From: JADLAT01 sp964348795
Lineage (GTDB): Bacteria; Pseudomonadota; Alphaproteobacteria; Micavibrionales; Micavibrionaceae
DNA: 64,000 nt
Assembly: GCA_964348795.1 (NCBI GenBank)
Contig: CAYGDY010000006.1
Coordinates: 1 to 64,000 of the forward strand
Direction: 5' to 3'
Under the pieces are notes generated by a model. The model ran no database searches and was not told where the DNA came from. It was given only the letters and a program-made list of their open reading frames with translations. Positions 25,323 to 33,518 of this stretch are shown here, in pieces. Both the position numbers and the translations under genes were made by a program. The number at the start of each line of letters is the position of its first letter. Within the stretch, counting starts at the first letter, position 1.

Positions 25323-26441
25323 TTATGCGGCTTCAAGGGATTGACCGTTCGCAAGAGGGTTGCGGCCAAACACGTCCTTGGGATTGATTTCATCCATATA
25401 TTGCTCATGAAGGTTAAAATTCGTCGTTTTATGGACGGCAGATAACCAGTTTCTGATCAAGGCATCGCAATCTGTGGTAAGTTTCATGGGTGGAATATCC
25501 TTGAGCGATTTTGGACTTTTTTCAATAATCTGATCAAGCCGTATGATTTCTGCCGTTCCGTTCAATAATTGTTCATGAAGGGCGGTCGCAACTTCAAGGC
25601 TTTTGCCACGGAAATAATGTTCCGGAAGTGTCGGGATAATAGTCGTTTCTCCGTTGACATACTGATTATAATCTCTGACATATTCCGCGCCCAACGCTTT
25701 GAGCTTGTATTCGGGGTGCCCTTGTAACCCGACCTGATTGAGACCATCGGCGCTTGTGACAAGCAAAACGCCGGCCTCCTCGCTTTTCATCAGGATATTC
25801 ATGCCCGCTTTTTCAAATTCATGTTCGTATACTTCGTGCCAACGGGAATGCGCCGCATTGAACGTATCATTGAGGCGGCGGGTGAGCGGGTGCGCTGTGT
25901 CCAAAATGTCATGCTCGTAAAAGCCATGCCGTTTATGGTTCAGTTTTGTCCGTGTGATGCCATGTTTATGTTCCATCAAAAGATGGAGCGCCGCGCAGGA
26001 AAACAGGCTTGAAGGGGTGTTTTCTTCCGCCCACTCAATCATTTCGACAAGCGGTTCATAAAAGGGCTGTTGATTATATTTCATGCCAGGAGGGTGGTTC
26101 ATTCCGGTAAAGATCACAGCATCCATCCCGTGTTCCTTGATTTCCGCAAATTCTTTATAATGCGCATTGATATACGTGTTTGCATCATGGTCTCTTTGGA
26201 ATCCATTGACCTTTGCAAAATGCAGGCGAATGATCGTCCCTTCGGGGGAAGCCCCGAGAATGGGCTCCACAAAGTCGTCCTCTGTTTGTTGGAGGGCTTT
26301 ATCCGGCATGGTATTGACAATCAGGACATGTTTATCCCGATTTTGATGGGTGGCTTGTTCTTGGGGCGTGCGCATTTGATCCCCAAATTTTTTTTTCCCG
26401 CGCTCGTACAGGGGATGTTCCTGATTGATGACTATCGGCAT
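25323..26441 (-). CDS. metA: Homoserine O-acyltransferase (MetA/HTS family)
   Basis: MetA activates homoserine with succinyl- or acetyl-CoA, the first step of methionine synthesis. The glutamine-amidotransferase-like fold is recognisable: VLIVNTMPDKALQQTEDDF, FTGMNHPPG, the nucleophilic cysteine in SSLFSCAALHLLMEHKHG, FNAAHSRWHEVYEHEF, and GHPEYKLKALGAEYVRDY with the catalytic His and Glu. The length of 372 residues is a little over that of typical MetA, and the sequence is a divergent branch. The acyl donor cannot be told. It lies downstream of a small unknown gene and a SAM-II riboswitch. Confidence 0.85.
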   Translation of the reverse strand: MPIVINQEHPLYERGKKKFGDQMRTPQEQATHQNRDKHVLIVNTMPDKALQQTEDDFVEPILGASPEGTIIRLHFAKVNGFQRDHDANTYINAHYKEFAEIKEHGMDAVIFTGMNHPPGMKYNQQPFYEPLVEMIEWAEENTPSSLFSCAALHLLMEHKHGITRTKLNHKRHGFYEHDILDTAHPLTRRLNDTFNAAHSRWHEVYEHEFEKAGMNILMKSEEAGVLLVTSADGLNQVGLQGHPEYKLKALGAEYVRDYNQYVNGETTIIPTLPEHYFRGKSLEVATALHEQLLNGTAEIIRLDQIIEKSPKSLKDIPPMKLTTDCDALIRNWLSAVHKTTNFNLHEQYMDEINPKDVFGRNPLANGQSLEAA

Positions 26442-26539
26442 TGTTTGTTTAACCCTCTTTTTTGATTTCCATAAAATATACTATTCCCGCCGCCTTTTGC
26501 AAGGTTTTTTATGATGGTTTGAGGCGGCGGGGTGGTGAT

Positions 26540-26842
26540 TTACAGGGTGGATTCCGGTGTGGACACCGAAGCGGCCCTGATCAGGCCCAGTTCGACATAG
26601 GCTCCTTTGAGCTTTTTCTCATCTGTATAATGATCCCAGAAAGTACAGGCCGCCGCATCGAAGATTTCTTCAAAAGCAAATCTGATACGTTGTTCTGGAC
26701 GGAGGGTATCGAAATTTTTATTAACAGGATTGGATTCAAAAAACGCTCTGGAAAGTTTGGTGACCAGTATGTCGTTTTGTCCTTGTTCTTGGTAAATGTT
26801 GTATTGGGCTGTTTTAGAATTGTAAGCAACACCGATTGTCAT
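26540..26842 (-). CDS. Small protein of unknown function between SAM-II riboswitch and metA
   Basis: From the ATG at 26842, which has GGAGAA upstream, this protein has 100 residues. It begins MTIGVAYNSKTAQYNIYQEQ and has no membrane segment. I do not recognise a family. It is the first gene after the SAM-II aptamer and 98 bases upstream of metA, so it is probably SAM-repressed. A role in sulfur or methionine metabolism is plausible but unproven. A start ten residues further upstream (26872) is possible but has no ribosome-binding site. Confidence 0.6.
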   Translation of the reverse strand: MTIGVAYNSKTAQYNIYQEQGQNDILVTKLSRAFFESNPVNKNFDTLRPEQRIRFAFEEIFDAAACTFWDHYTDEKKLKGAYVELGLIRAASVSTPESTL

Positions 26843-26911
26843 TGTTTTTCTCCATACGCATTGTAAAACCATTGAAAAATCAAAGGTTTAAAGTTTAACA
26901 AGCCTGTCGGG

Positions 26912-26948
26912 GAAAAATATGAAAGAGCCAAAAGAGCACAGGGCTCTT
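26912..26948 (-). terminator. Terminator-like hairpin in the SAM-II leader
   Basis: On the minus strand AAGAGCC (26948-26942) pairs with GGCTCTT (26929-26923), and TCATATTTTTCC follows. It lies about 80 bases after the SAM-II aptamer and before the first gene, so it could be part of the expression platform. The T-run is interrupted, so the call is tentative. Confidence 0.4.
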
Positions 26949-27025
26949 CAAAATCTTCCCGCCAAGGTTTCCAAAGTGTGGAGACCACGGGCGGGAGCTT
27001 TTCAAAAAGAGGCACTCTTGCCGTG

Positions 27026-27078
27026 GCGCTTTAGCTTTTGTAACGCGGTGCAAGCTGAGTCCATCAAATGCCGCGGTT
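27026..27078 (-). promoter_or_regulatory. SAM-II riboswitch aptamer
   Basis: Read on the minus strand the aptamer has a P1 helix CCGCGG (27076-27071) with CCGCG (27048-27044). The loop begins ATTTG (27069-27065) and has GCTTGCA before the 3' arm. The downstream strand TTACAAAAGCTAAAG ends in AAAGCTAAAG (27038-27029). This order and the ATTTG / CTTGCA / AAAGCTAAAG blocks match the compact SAM-II pseudoknot found before metA in alphaproteobacteria. metA lies downstream here. The long leader of about 180 bases to the first gene is unusual. Confidence 0.8.
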
Positions 27079-27140
27079 GTTACCAACAAGTACGCTTATA
27101 GGATAAAGTCCTAAAAGCTGTCAAGATTTTTTATGATCCC

Positions 27141-27656
27141 TTATGGAACGTCTTTCAAATCGTCATGTTTGAACATCAGATCAATCTGTTGCTCAATCTG
27201 GCGGGCCAGATCCTCCAGCCCGTTTTCACGGGTATTTTGTTCGGATACGCTGTTGGTAAATTCACTGCTCAGAATATTATAGCTCGCAATGGTCTGGATA
27301 TTGCGTTCCAGAACGATTTGGCCGGTTGCGATGTTTTTGAGCTGAAAGGCTGTCTGGAGTTTGAGCTGGCCCCGTGTGGCATCGGAATTTTTGGTAATAT
27401 CCAGATCCCGTTTACCTTCATTTATCGGGTCGATGGACAGTGTATAGACGGGGCTTTCAGGTCGCTCGTCCCGATAAAAGCGGTCGATCAGGGCGTTGCG
27501 CAGATACTGCCCTTCGCGGTTTGGAATATTCTCGATCTGGATGCTGGCCAGTTTGTCTTCTACCCCTACGGAGGTGTATTTGTTGACGCCGTATACGGGA
27601 TGAAAGCCGCAGGCTGAAAGGAACAGGAGTGTTAATATAAGCGGGAAATTTTTCAT
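27141..27656 (-). CDS. lptE: LPS-assembly lipoprotein LptE
   Basis: LptE plugs the LptD barrel that places lipopolysaccharide on the outer membrane. The 171-residue protein has a lipobox LSAC (Cys near residue 16) followed by GFHPVYG, the hallmark of the family. Its first codons overlap the leuS stop by four bases (ATGA), the usual alphaproteobacterial leuS-lptE coupling. holA, often next, lies elsewhere here. Confidence 0.92.
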   Translation of the reverse strand: MKNFPLILTLLFLSACGFHPVYGVNKYTSVGVEDKLASIQIENIPNREGQYLRNALIDRFYRDERPESPVYTLSIDPINEGKRDLDITKNSDATRGQLKLQTAFQLKNIATGQIVLERNIQTIASYNILSSEFTNSVSEQNTRENGLEDLARQIEQQIDLMFKHDDLKDVP

Positions 27657-30349
27657 GCGGCGACCACGTTGACGATTTTTCCAGGAACATAAATGAATTT
27701 TTTGAGGGGTTTACCCGCCATGGCCGTCTGTACGTTCGCTTGCGCGAGGGCGGCGGCTTGCGCCTCTTCCGCCGTGGCTTGCGGGGACAGGGTGATAGAG
27801 GCCCGTACCTTTCCGTTCACCTGCACCCCGATGGTGATGGTGCTGTGCTCCAGCAGTGCGGGATCAGCCTGCGGCCATGGTTCATCGACCAGAAGGGTTT
27901 TATGGCCCAAAACCTGCCAGAGTTCCTCGGCCAGATGGGGCATGATGGGGTTCATCAGGCGGATCAGGGTTTCGAGTGCTTCGCGTAAAACCCAGCCAAA
28001 GCTGTCATCCTGAAGAAGCGGAGCGACTGAAGGATCTTTTTTAGATCCTTCGCTCAGCTCAGGATGACAAAAAGAAGAGATGGAATTTGAGAGTTCGCGA
28101 ATGCGGGCCACGGCCTTGTTCATGGCAAAGGATTCAATATCGCTGGCGACGTCCTGAATGGTTTTATGTACGGCCTTGCGCAGTTCTAGTGCTTCTCCGC
28201 TAAAGGCTTCTGGTATGGGCGTCCCGCAAGAGGGCAGGGTGGGGAGAGCCTCCCTCACGAGGCGATACACGCGGTTCACATACCGCCATGCGCCTTCAAT
28301 ACCACTTTCCGTCCATTCCACATCGCGCTCCGGCGGGGAATCAGATACCATAAACAGGCGCGCCGAATCCATGCCGTAGATTTCGGAAATAGCATCAGGG
28401 GCCACAACATTGCGCTTGGATTTGGACATTTTGATGGAGGGGCCGACCGTGACGCTGTTTTTATTGTCCAGCGCTTCGTACTCCTCGGGGAAGAGCCATT
28501 GCCCCTCTGCGTTCTGGTACGTTGTGTGGGTAATCATGCCTTGGGTGAAGAGGCCCAAAAACGGCTCGCTCACGTTATGATAGCCGCAATCGCGCATCGC
28601 CTTGGTAAAGAAACGGGCATAGAGCAGGTGAAGCACGGCGTGCTCCACCCCGCCGATATATTGATCGACTGGCATCCAGTACGCGGCCTTGTCCTGTGCG
28701 ACGGGCGCAGATTCGTTGCGCGGATCGCAATAGCGGAACTGGTACCAGCTTGACTCAAAAAACGTGTCGAATGTGTCGGTTTCGCGGGTCGCGGGTTTGC
28801 CGCAGGACGGACAATCCACATGCTTCCACGTGGGGTGACGGACGAGTGGGTTGCCAGGCGCATCGAATGTCACATCCTCGGGCAGGGTCACGGGGAGCTG
28901 GCTTTCTGGGACGGGTACAGGGCCACAAGAATCGCAGTATATAATCGGAATCGGGCAACCCCAGTAGCGTTGCCTTGAAATCCCCCAATCGCGCAGACGG
29001 TATTGCGTGGTGCCAAATCCCGTGCCGTTTTCTTCACATTTGGCGATGATGGCGGCTTTGGCCGCGGCAATCGTCATGCCGTTAAGGAAGTGGGAATTTG
29101 TGAGGAGACCATCGCCCGTATAGGCTTCCTTTATGTCATTCTGAGGCGTAGCCGAAGAATCTCGAGATCCTTCGCTGTGCTCAGGATGACAAGAAGCGAT
29201 GACAGGCAAAATCGGCAAGCCATACTTCTTCGCAAAATCCATATCCCGCTGGTCATGGGCGGGGACGCCGAAAATTGCGCCCGTGCCGTACTCCATCAAC
29301 ACGAAATTGGCGATATAGATGGGAATTTCCCGTCCCAAAAGCGGATGCGTGGCGGTGAGACCCGTATCAAAGCCCAGTTTTTCCGCCTGTTCAATCGCGG
29401 CCTCGGACGTACCTTGGGCTTGGCATTGCTTGATAAAAGCTTCAAAATCCGCCATGCCCGCGCACAGCACGGCACTCATCGGATGATCGGGGGCCAGCGC
29501 CAGAAAAGACGCCCCAAACAGGGTATCAGGGCGGGTGGTGTAAACTTCTATGGTCTTATTGGTGCTGTCATTGCCGAGGCACGCCGAAGAATCTTTAGAT
29601 CCTTCGCGTTGCTCAGGATGACAAGGGGAAGAGGGTGAAATAACATCCCATTTGAACTGCAACCCCTGTGATTTGCCGATCCAGTTTTCCTGCATGATGC
29701 GCACTTTTTCGGGCCATGCGGTCAGGGTTTTGAGGCTTTCCAGCAATTCATCCCCGTAATCTGTGATTTTGAGAAACCATTGATTGAGTTTGCGCCGCTC
29801 TACGGGCGCGCCCGTGCGCCAGCCCTTTCCGTCGATGACTTGTTCATTCGCCAGAACGGTGTTATCTACGGGGTCCCAGTTCACAACGGATTCCTTGCGG
29901 TATGCGATTCCTTTTTTCAGGAAGTCCAGAAACATTTTTTGTTCGTGTTTGTAATAGGCGGGGTGGCAGGTCGCGATCTCTCTGCTCCAGTCAATCGACA
30001 GCCCCAAGGATTTGAGCTGATCCCGCATGACGGCGATGTTCTCGTACGTCCATTTGGCGGGGTGTTCGCCGCGTTCGATCGCCGCGTTTTCTGCCGGAAG
30101 ACCAAACGCATCCCAGCCCATCGGGTGAATGACGTTATAGCCCTTGGCTCTGCGGTAGCGGGCTACAATATCACCCATAATATAATTTCGCGCATGCCCG
30201 ACATGGATCTTGCCAGACGGATAGGGAAACATCTCCAGCACATAGTATTTGGGCTTTGCGGGGTCCTCCGTGGTGGCAAAACAGCTCCGTTCGTCCCAGA
30301 TTTGGCGCCATGCGGCTTCGCGTTCGCGGATATTGTATTTTTCAGACAT
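27653..30349 (-). CDS. leuS: Leucyl-tRNA synthetase, with three in-frame repeat insertions
   Basis: LeuRS charges tRNA-Leu and edits mischarged tRNA. HVGHARNY is the HIGH motif and KMSKSKRN the KMSKS motif. Zinc-domain cysteines are in CPSCGKPATRET. The 898-residue length is about 40 above the usual. Three peptides of about 20-25 residues come from CATCCTGAG-type DNA repeats: CHPEQREGSKDSS (near residue 242), CHPEHSEGSRDSS (near 387) and CHPELSEGSKKDPS (near 760). All preserve the frame. The first two lie within or beside the CP1 editing domain and the third in the C-terminal region. The enzyme is essential, so the insertions must be tolerated. Confidence 0.97.
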   Translation of the reverse strand: MSEKYNIREREAAWRQIWDERSCFATTEDPAKPKYYVLEMFPYPSGKIHVGHARNYIMGDIVARYRRAKGYNVIHPMGWDAFGLPAENAAIERGEHPAKWTYENIAVMRDQLKSLGLSIDWSREIATCHPAYYKHEQKMFLDFLKKGIAYRKESVVNWDPVDNTVLANEQVIDGKGWRTGAPVERRKLNQWFLKITDYGDELLESLKTLTAWPEKVRIMQENWIGKSQGLQFKWDVISPSSPCHPEQREGSKDSSACLGNDSTNKTIEVYTTRPDTLFGASFLALAPDHPMSAVLCAGMADFEAFIKQCQAQGTSEAAIEQAEKLGFDTGLTATHPLLGREIPIYIANFVLMEYGTGAIFGVPAHDQRDMDFAKKYGLPILPVIASCHPEHSEGSRDSSATPQNDIKEAYTGDGLLTNSHFLNGMTIAAAKAAIIAKCEENGTGFGTTQYRLRDWGISRQRYWGCPIPIIYCDSCGPVPVPESQLPVTLPEDVTFDAPGNPLVRHPTWKHVDCPSCGKPATRETDTFDTFFESSWYQFRYCDPRNESAPVAQDKAAYWMPVDQYIGGVEHAVLHLLYARFFTKAMRDCGYHNVSEPFLGLFTQGMITHTTYQNAEGQWLFPEEYEALDNKNSVTVGPSIKMSKSKRNVVAPDAISEIYGMDSARLFMVSDSPPERDVEWTESGIEGAWRYVNRVYRLVREALPTLPSCGTPIPEAFSGEALELRKAVHKTIQDVASDIESFAMNKAVARIRELSNSISSFCHPELSEGSKKDPSVAPLLQDDSFGWVLREALETLIRLMNPIMPHLAEELWQVLGHKTLLVDEPWPQADPALLEHSTITIGVQVNGKVRASITLSPQATAEEAQAAALAQANVQTAMAGKPLKKFIYVPGKIVNVVAA
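28004..28068. repeat. CATCCTGAG-type palindrome inside leuS, C-terminal copy
   Basis: GTCATCCTGAAGAAGCGGAG at one end and CGCTCAGCTCAGGATGAC at the other form long inverted arms around AGGATCT/AGATCCT. It is in frame with leuS and encodes CHPELSEGSKKDPS and about ten further residues. Confidence 0.85.
29135..29190. repeat. CATCCTGAG-type palindrome inside leuS, middle copy
   Basis: Ends GTCATTCTGAGGCGTAGCCG and CGCTGTGCTCAGGATGAC. It is in frame with leuS and encodes CHPEHSEGSRDSSATPQND. Confidence 0.85.
29567..29622. repeat. CATCCTGAG-type palindrome inside leuS, N-proximal copy
   Basis: Ends GTCATTGCCGAGGCACGCCG and CGCGTTGCTCAGGATGAC. It is in frame with leuS and encodes CHPEQREGSKDSSACLGND. 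Confidence 0.85.
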
Positions 30350-30386
30350 GTTTTTTACCAGACAGACTAAAATTCAAAAATGTGAT

Positions 30387-30446
30387 GTCATCCTGAGCAT
30401 CGCGAAGGATCTAAAGAGAGATTCTTCGGCTTTGCCTCAGAATGAC
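30387..30446. repeat. CATCCTGAG-type palindromic repeat, copy upstream of leuS
   Basis: GTCATCCTGAGCATCGCGAA to TTGCCTCAGAATGAC, lying 38 bases upstream of the leuS start in the gap to the glycosyltransferase gene. It is in the same orientation class as the copies inside leuS. Confidence 0.8.
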
Positions 30447-30473
30447 AGTGATAATAAAGCGTCCCGAAAGAAC

Positions 30474-31268
30474 CTAAAGAAAAGAAAGCTTTTTCGCAAG
30501 ACTCTTGTCATTCCAAAGATTTTTGTAAAAAATCCATTGTTTGCCAACCATTTCATCCAGCTTGAACAAAGCGCGGGTGAGCTTGAAGCGCAGGCATGGC
30601 AAACCGGAGAGTCCGATAGATTTATTAAACCGCTCCTCCCCGATTGCTGATTCGAAGGACAAATCCTGCACGGCAAGGCCGGGCTGGATGGAATACACAT
30701 TCAAGCCGGTTTCCCATGTGCGTCCCAAAATTGTGTCGATGGGGAAAGCAAAGCGCTTTAAATGTGTCAGGAGCTTTTGGGCTCCTTCTTGCGAGACCAG
30801 CGTGGCATGCGCTCCGCCCGGGGTGGTCAAAAGTCGGACAAGCCAGAAATCCCCGTCAAGCTTCAGAATTTTCCGGTGGGTTTTACGGGCTACTTTGGGG
30901 CTCCCCAGCAGGCGAACCAGATCAAACGGAATATTTTTTTGTAAAAGGGCTTCCAGCACGGCTTTTGTTTCAGGGGCGAGGCGGGCATCGTCCTCCAAAA
31001 TCAGGGCAAAAGGCATATTTTGCGCCACGATATGCTGGTACACCGCACGGTGGGACAGGAGGCATCCCAGTTCCCCCGCTTTGAGATCCCGTCCGTGGGC
31101 CCTGCGCCTGCGGGCGGAATCATAATCGGGGTGGGCCAGAACATCCATCCTCCGCCCGTCCACGGCATTGAAAAAGGTAAAATCCAGCGCCCGCGCCTTC
31201 AAATGTGCTGAAAGCGCATCGCGGCGCGCTTGTTCGCCCTCAAGGGAAATGGCAAAAACTGGCAACAC
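30474..31268 (-). CDS. Glycosyltransferase family 25 (LPS-type)
   Basis: This 264-residue protein fits the GT25 family, which adds sugars, often galactose, to lipooligosaccharide. The start PVFAISLEGEQARRDAL, the KAGELGCLLSHRAVYQHIV block, and the acidic motif FALILEDDARL (ED(D) metal-binding) are characteristic. TPGGAHATLVSQEGAQKLL follows. It lies upstream of leuS and directly downstream of the DUF3576 lipoprotein gene (8-base gap). Proximity to lptE fits a cell-surface function. Confidence 0.9.
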   Translation of the reverse strand: MLPVFAISLEGEQARRDALSAHLKARALDFTFFNAVDGRRMDVLAHPDYDSARRRRAHGRDLKAGELGCLLSHRAVYQHIVAQNMPFALILEDDARLAPETKAVLEALLQKNIPFDLVRLLGSPKVARKTHRKILKLDGDFWLVRLLTTPGGAHATLVSQEGAQKLLTHLKRFAFPIDTILGRTWETGLNVYSIQPGLAVQDLSFESAIGEERFNKSIGLSGLPCLRFKLTRALFKLDEMVGKQWIFYKNLWNDKSLAKKLSFL

Positions 31269-31276
31269 GGGGGCGG

Positions 31277-31825
31277 TTATTCGCCACCTGCCTGTGCTAC
31301 GCGAAGCTGGCGGGCGCGTGTCAGAATGGTGTTCTCAAGCTGGCGGGCCATTTCGGGGGATGGCGGGGCATCCACCCATGCGCCTTTTTTCCCGATTTGT
31401 TTGAAGACCCGCACCTCAATCCCGTCCGAACGGAGCTGGCGACCCAGAATAAATACGTTGAGTTTGTAGCGCTCGCCCTGTGCATTGGCGGGCGTGTACC
31501 AGTCCGTCAAGATCACGCCGCCAAAGGGATCTGCGCTGGCCAGTGGCATGAAGGACACCGTGTCAAGGGAAGCGCGCCAGAGGAAACTGTTGACGTCAAT
31601 GCCGTTGGCGCCGTCGCCGTTGTCGTTTTTGTTTTTTCCACCAAAGAAAGACAGGCCGTCTTCCCCGAACACGCTTTTTGGTTTTTCATAAATATTTCCA
31701 TTGCTTCCGGTCCTGTCATAGCCGGTCGGGTATTTGGCTTCGGTCTGGATTTTATCGCCTCCGCAGGCCGACAAGAGAACGGAACAGGCCAGAAGGCTGA
31801 GGGACAGGGCTTTAAAATGTTTCAT
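31277..31825 (-). CDS. DUF3576 lipoprotein
   Basis: This 182-residue protein has a signal peptide and lipobox LSAC (Cys near 21). The DUF3576 core follows: VNSFLWRASLDTVSFMPLASADPFGGVILTDWY and KLNVFILGRQLRSDGIEVRVFKQ. The family is alphaproteobacterial and typically sits near leuS/lptE, as here. An outer-membrane biogenesis role is suspected from location only. Confidence 0.88.
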   Translation of the reverse strand: MKHFKALSLSLLACSVLLSACGGDKIQTEAKYPTGYDRTGSNGNIYEKPKSVFGEDGLSFFGGKNKNDNGDGANGIDVNSFLWRASLDTVSFMPLASADPFGGVILTDWYTPANAQGERYKLNVFILGRQLRSDGIEVRVFKQIGKKGAWVDAPPSPEMARQLENTILTRARQLRVAQAGGE

Positions 31826-32080
31826 GGGTTGTGTATTTCTCTTGTGTGGAATAGAATTTCACCAAGGTTTAGCACGCCTGAAAACCCCACTCAAGAGGGC
31901 ACAGCTTTTCAAACCCCAGAAAATATGTGTTGCAAATATGCCACGATCTCAAAAAATGTTGCATATTTACACTGAAACATGATTGACCCTCACAGGGAAG
32001 TCCGGCTTACTGGATCGTGGCAGGTCATTCGATCTGTCGGGTTTAATAAGATTTATCCTCAATTTTTTGGAGAAATGATA

Positions 32081-33328
32081 ATGAAAAAAGTACTCTTAAG
32101 CACAGTGGCAGTCGTTGGGCTGGTTTCTGTTGCAACACCGGCTTTTGCTCAGGTCAAGCTTGAGTTGGGCGGTTACTTCAAAGGCTATGGTGCCTATGTG
32201 TCCCAGGATGAAGATCCAGACAACATTGCATCCGGTGCCGATGACAGCCAGGAAGTCAACAGCCTGGACATGGTCCGTGACACGGAAGTGCATTTTGGTG
32301 GCGAAACAACACTGGACAATGGTCTGACAGTTGGCGCGCACATCGAAGCCACGGCTGATGGCGGTGATTCCTTCACCGTTCAAGAATCCTACGCCTACTT
32401 TTCGGGCGGCTGGGGTCGTGTGAACTTCGGCGCGGAAGATGGTGCACAGTACCTCCTGCAGGTTGAAGCCCCTTCTGCTGATTCCAACATCGATGGTTTG
32501 CGTCAGTTTGTTCAGCCTGTGAACTATGACGTGCTGACAGCCAGTGGCGAAGCCACCATTCTGGACAGCATGGTCACCTTGTCTGCTATCGGTCTGGACT
32601 ATGCCGCCGATGCGACAAGCTACAACGACAAGCTGACATACTTGACACCGATCATGAACGGCTTCCAGGCTGGCGTATCCTATATGCCTGACAATGGCTA
32701 TGCCGCTTCGACAAGTGTCGGGACGGAAGATGTTGTGGATGCGTATGGCGATGCGTATGAAGCCGCTGTTCGTTACGAAGGTCAGTTCAACAATGTTGGC
32801 ATGATCCTCGGCGCAGGGTACACACACGTGAACCTCGAACAGGCTGGAAGCTTGCTCTTTGGTGGTACGAATGCTGTTGCTGTTGGCGATGCCACCGATG
32901 ACCGTGATGTCTGGAACGTTGGTGCTGACTTTGATGTCGGCGCGTTTGGTCTGGGGGTTTCTTACTCCGAAGACACGTTCGGTGATGCCACACAGGCTGT
33001 TGCAACGGCTCTGGCCAATGCACAGACGGGCGATGACGAACAGACATTGGTTCTGGGTGTTGACTACACAACCGGTCCTTTCAAAATCGGCGCATCTTAC
33101 ATGAACGTTGACAATACGCTCGGTGTGAAAAACCTTGACTCAGACCGTTACTCCGGCGGTGTGACATACACATATGGTCCAGGGATGACATTCCGTGGGT
33201 CCGTTGGCTATGTTGAGCACGATGGTTCGGGGATTGGTGGTATCTTGGATTCCACACCTGCGCCTGACACAACACGGAACAATGTCGATGCGACATACGT
33301 AACGTTGGGTACACAAATCAACTTCTAA
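32081..33328 (+). CDS. Outer membrane porin
   Basis: The protein has 415 residues from the ATG at 32081, after GGAGA. The signal peptide is MKKVLLSTVAVVGLVSVATPAFA. The mature part is a beta-barrel of the Gram-negative porin type, with alternating strands such as GGYFKGYGAYVSQ, EVHFGGETTLDNGLTVGAHIEA and YFSGGWGRVNFGAEDGA. It ends in a C-terminal phenylalanine (YVTLGTQINF), the BAM targeting signal. Codon use is regular and suggests strong expression. A strong terminator follows. Confidence 0.93.
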   Translation: MKKVLLSTVAVVGLVSVATPAFAQVKLELGGYFKGYGAYVSQDEDPDNIASGADDSQEVNSLDMVRDTEVHFGGETTLDNGLTVGAHIEATADGGDSFTVQESYAYFSGGWGRVNFGAEDGAQYLLQVEAPSADSNIDGLRQFVQPVNYDVLTASGEATILDSMVTLSAIGLDYAADATSYNDKLTYLTPIMNGFQAGVSYMPDNGYAASTSVGTEDVVDAYGDAYEAAVRYEGQFNNVGMILGAGYTHVNLEQAGSLLFGGTNAVAVGDATDDRDVWNVGADFDVGAFGLGVSYSEDTFGDATQAVATALANAQTGDDEQTLVLGVDYTTGPFKIGASYMNVDNTLGVKNLDSDRYSGGVTYTYGPGMTFRGSVGYVEHDGSGIGGILDSTPAPDTTRNNVDATYVTLGTQINF

Positions 33329-33356
33329 GATCGTGTGGTCTTTCAAAAGTTAAGAA

Positions 33357-33386
33357 AAGGGCGCTGTTACAGGCGCCCTTTTTTGT
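33357..33386 (+). terminator. Rho-independent terminator of the porin gene
   Basis: AAGGGCGC (33357-33364) pairs with GCGCCCTT (33373-33380) over an eight-base loop, followed by TTTTTTGT-type sequence. It is 28 bases after the porin stop codon. Confidence 0.9.
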
Positions 33387-33404
33387 ATGAGGACCCACTG
33401 ACCT

Positions 33405-33488
33405 GTCATTGCGAGGCGATCAAAGACCAACGAAGCAATCCAGTATTTTTTCTGGATCGCCACGGCTCCTGCGTCGCCTCGCGATGAC
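33405..33488. repeat. GTCATTGCGAGG-type palindromic repeat
   Basis: GTCATTGCGAGGCGATCAAA at the left and GCGTCGCCTCGCGATGAC at the right, with AATCCAG...CTGGATCGCC arms inside. This is a second palindrome family. Partial relatives are at 5728-5760 and 12943-12987 (GATCCAG/GGATTGCC... CGCAATGAC). It lies between the porin terminator and the YggS gene. Confidence 0.75.
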
Positions 33489-33518
33489 GATGTAAAATAT
33501 AAAAAGGATCTTTAACCC

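Noticed and set aside
26895..27089. Minus-strand open frame of 64 residues across the SAM-II leader
   Set aside because: It covers the riboswitch aptamer and the hairpin, so it is better explained as structured leader RNA.
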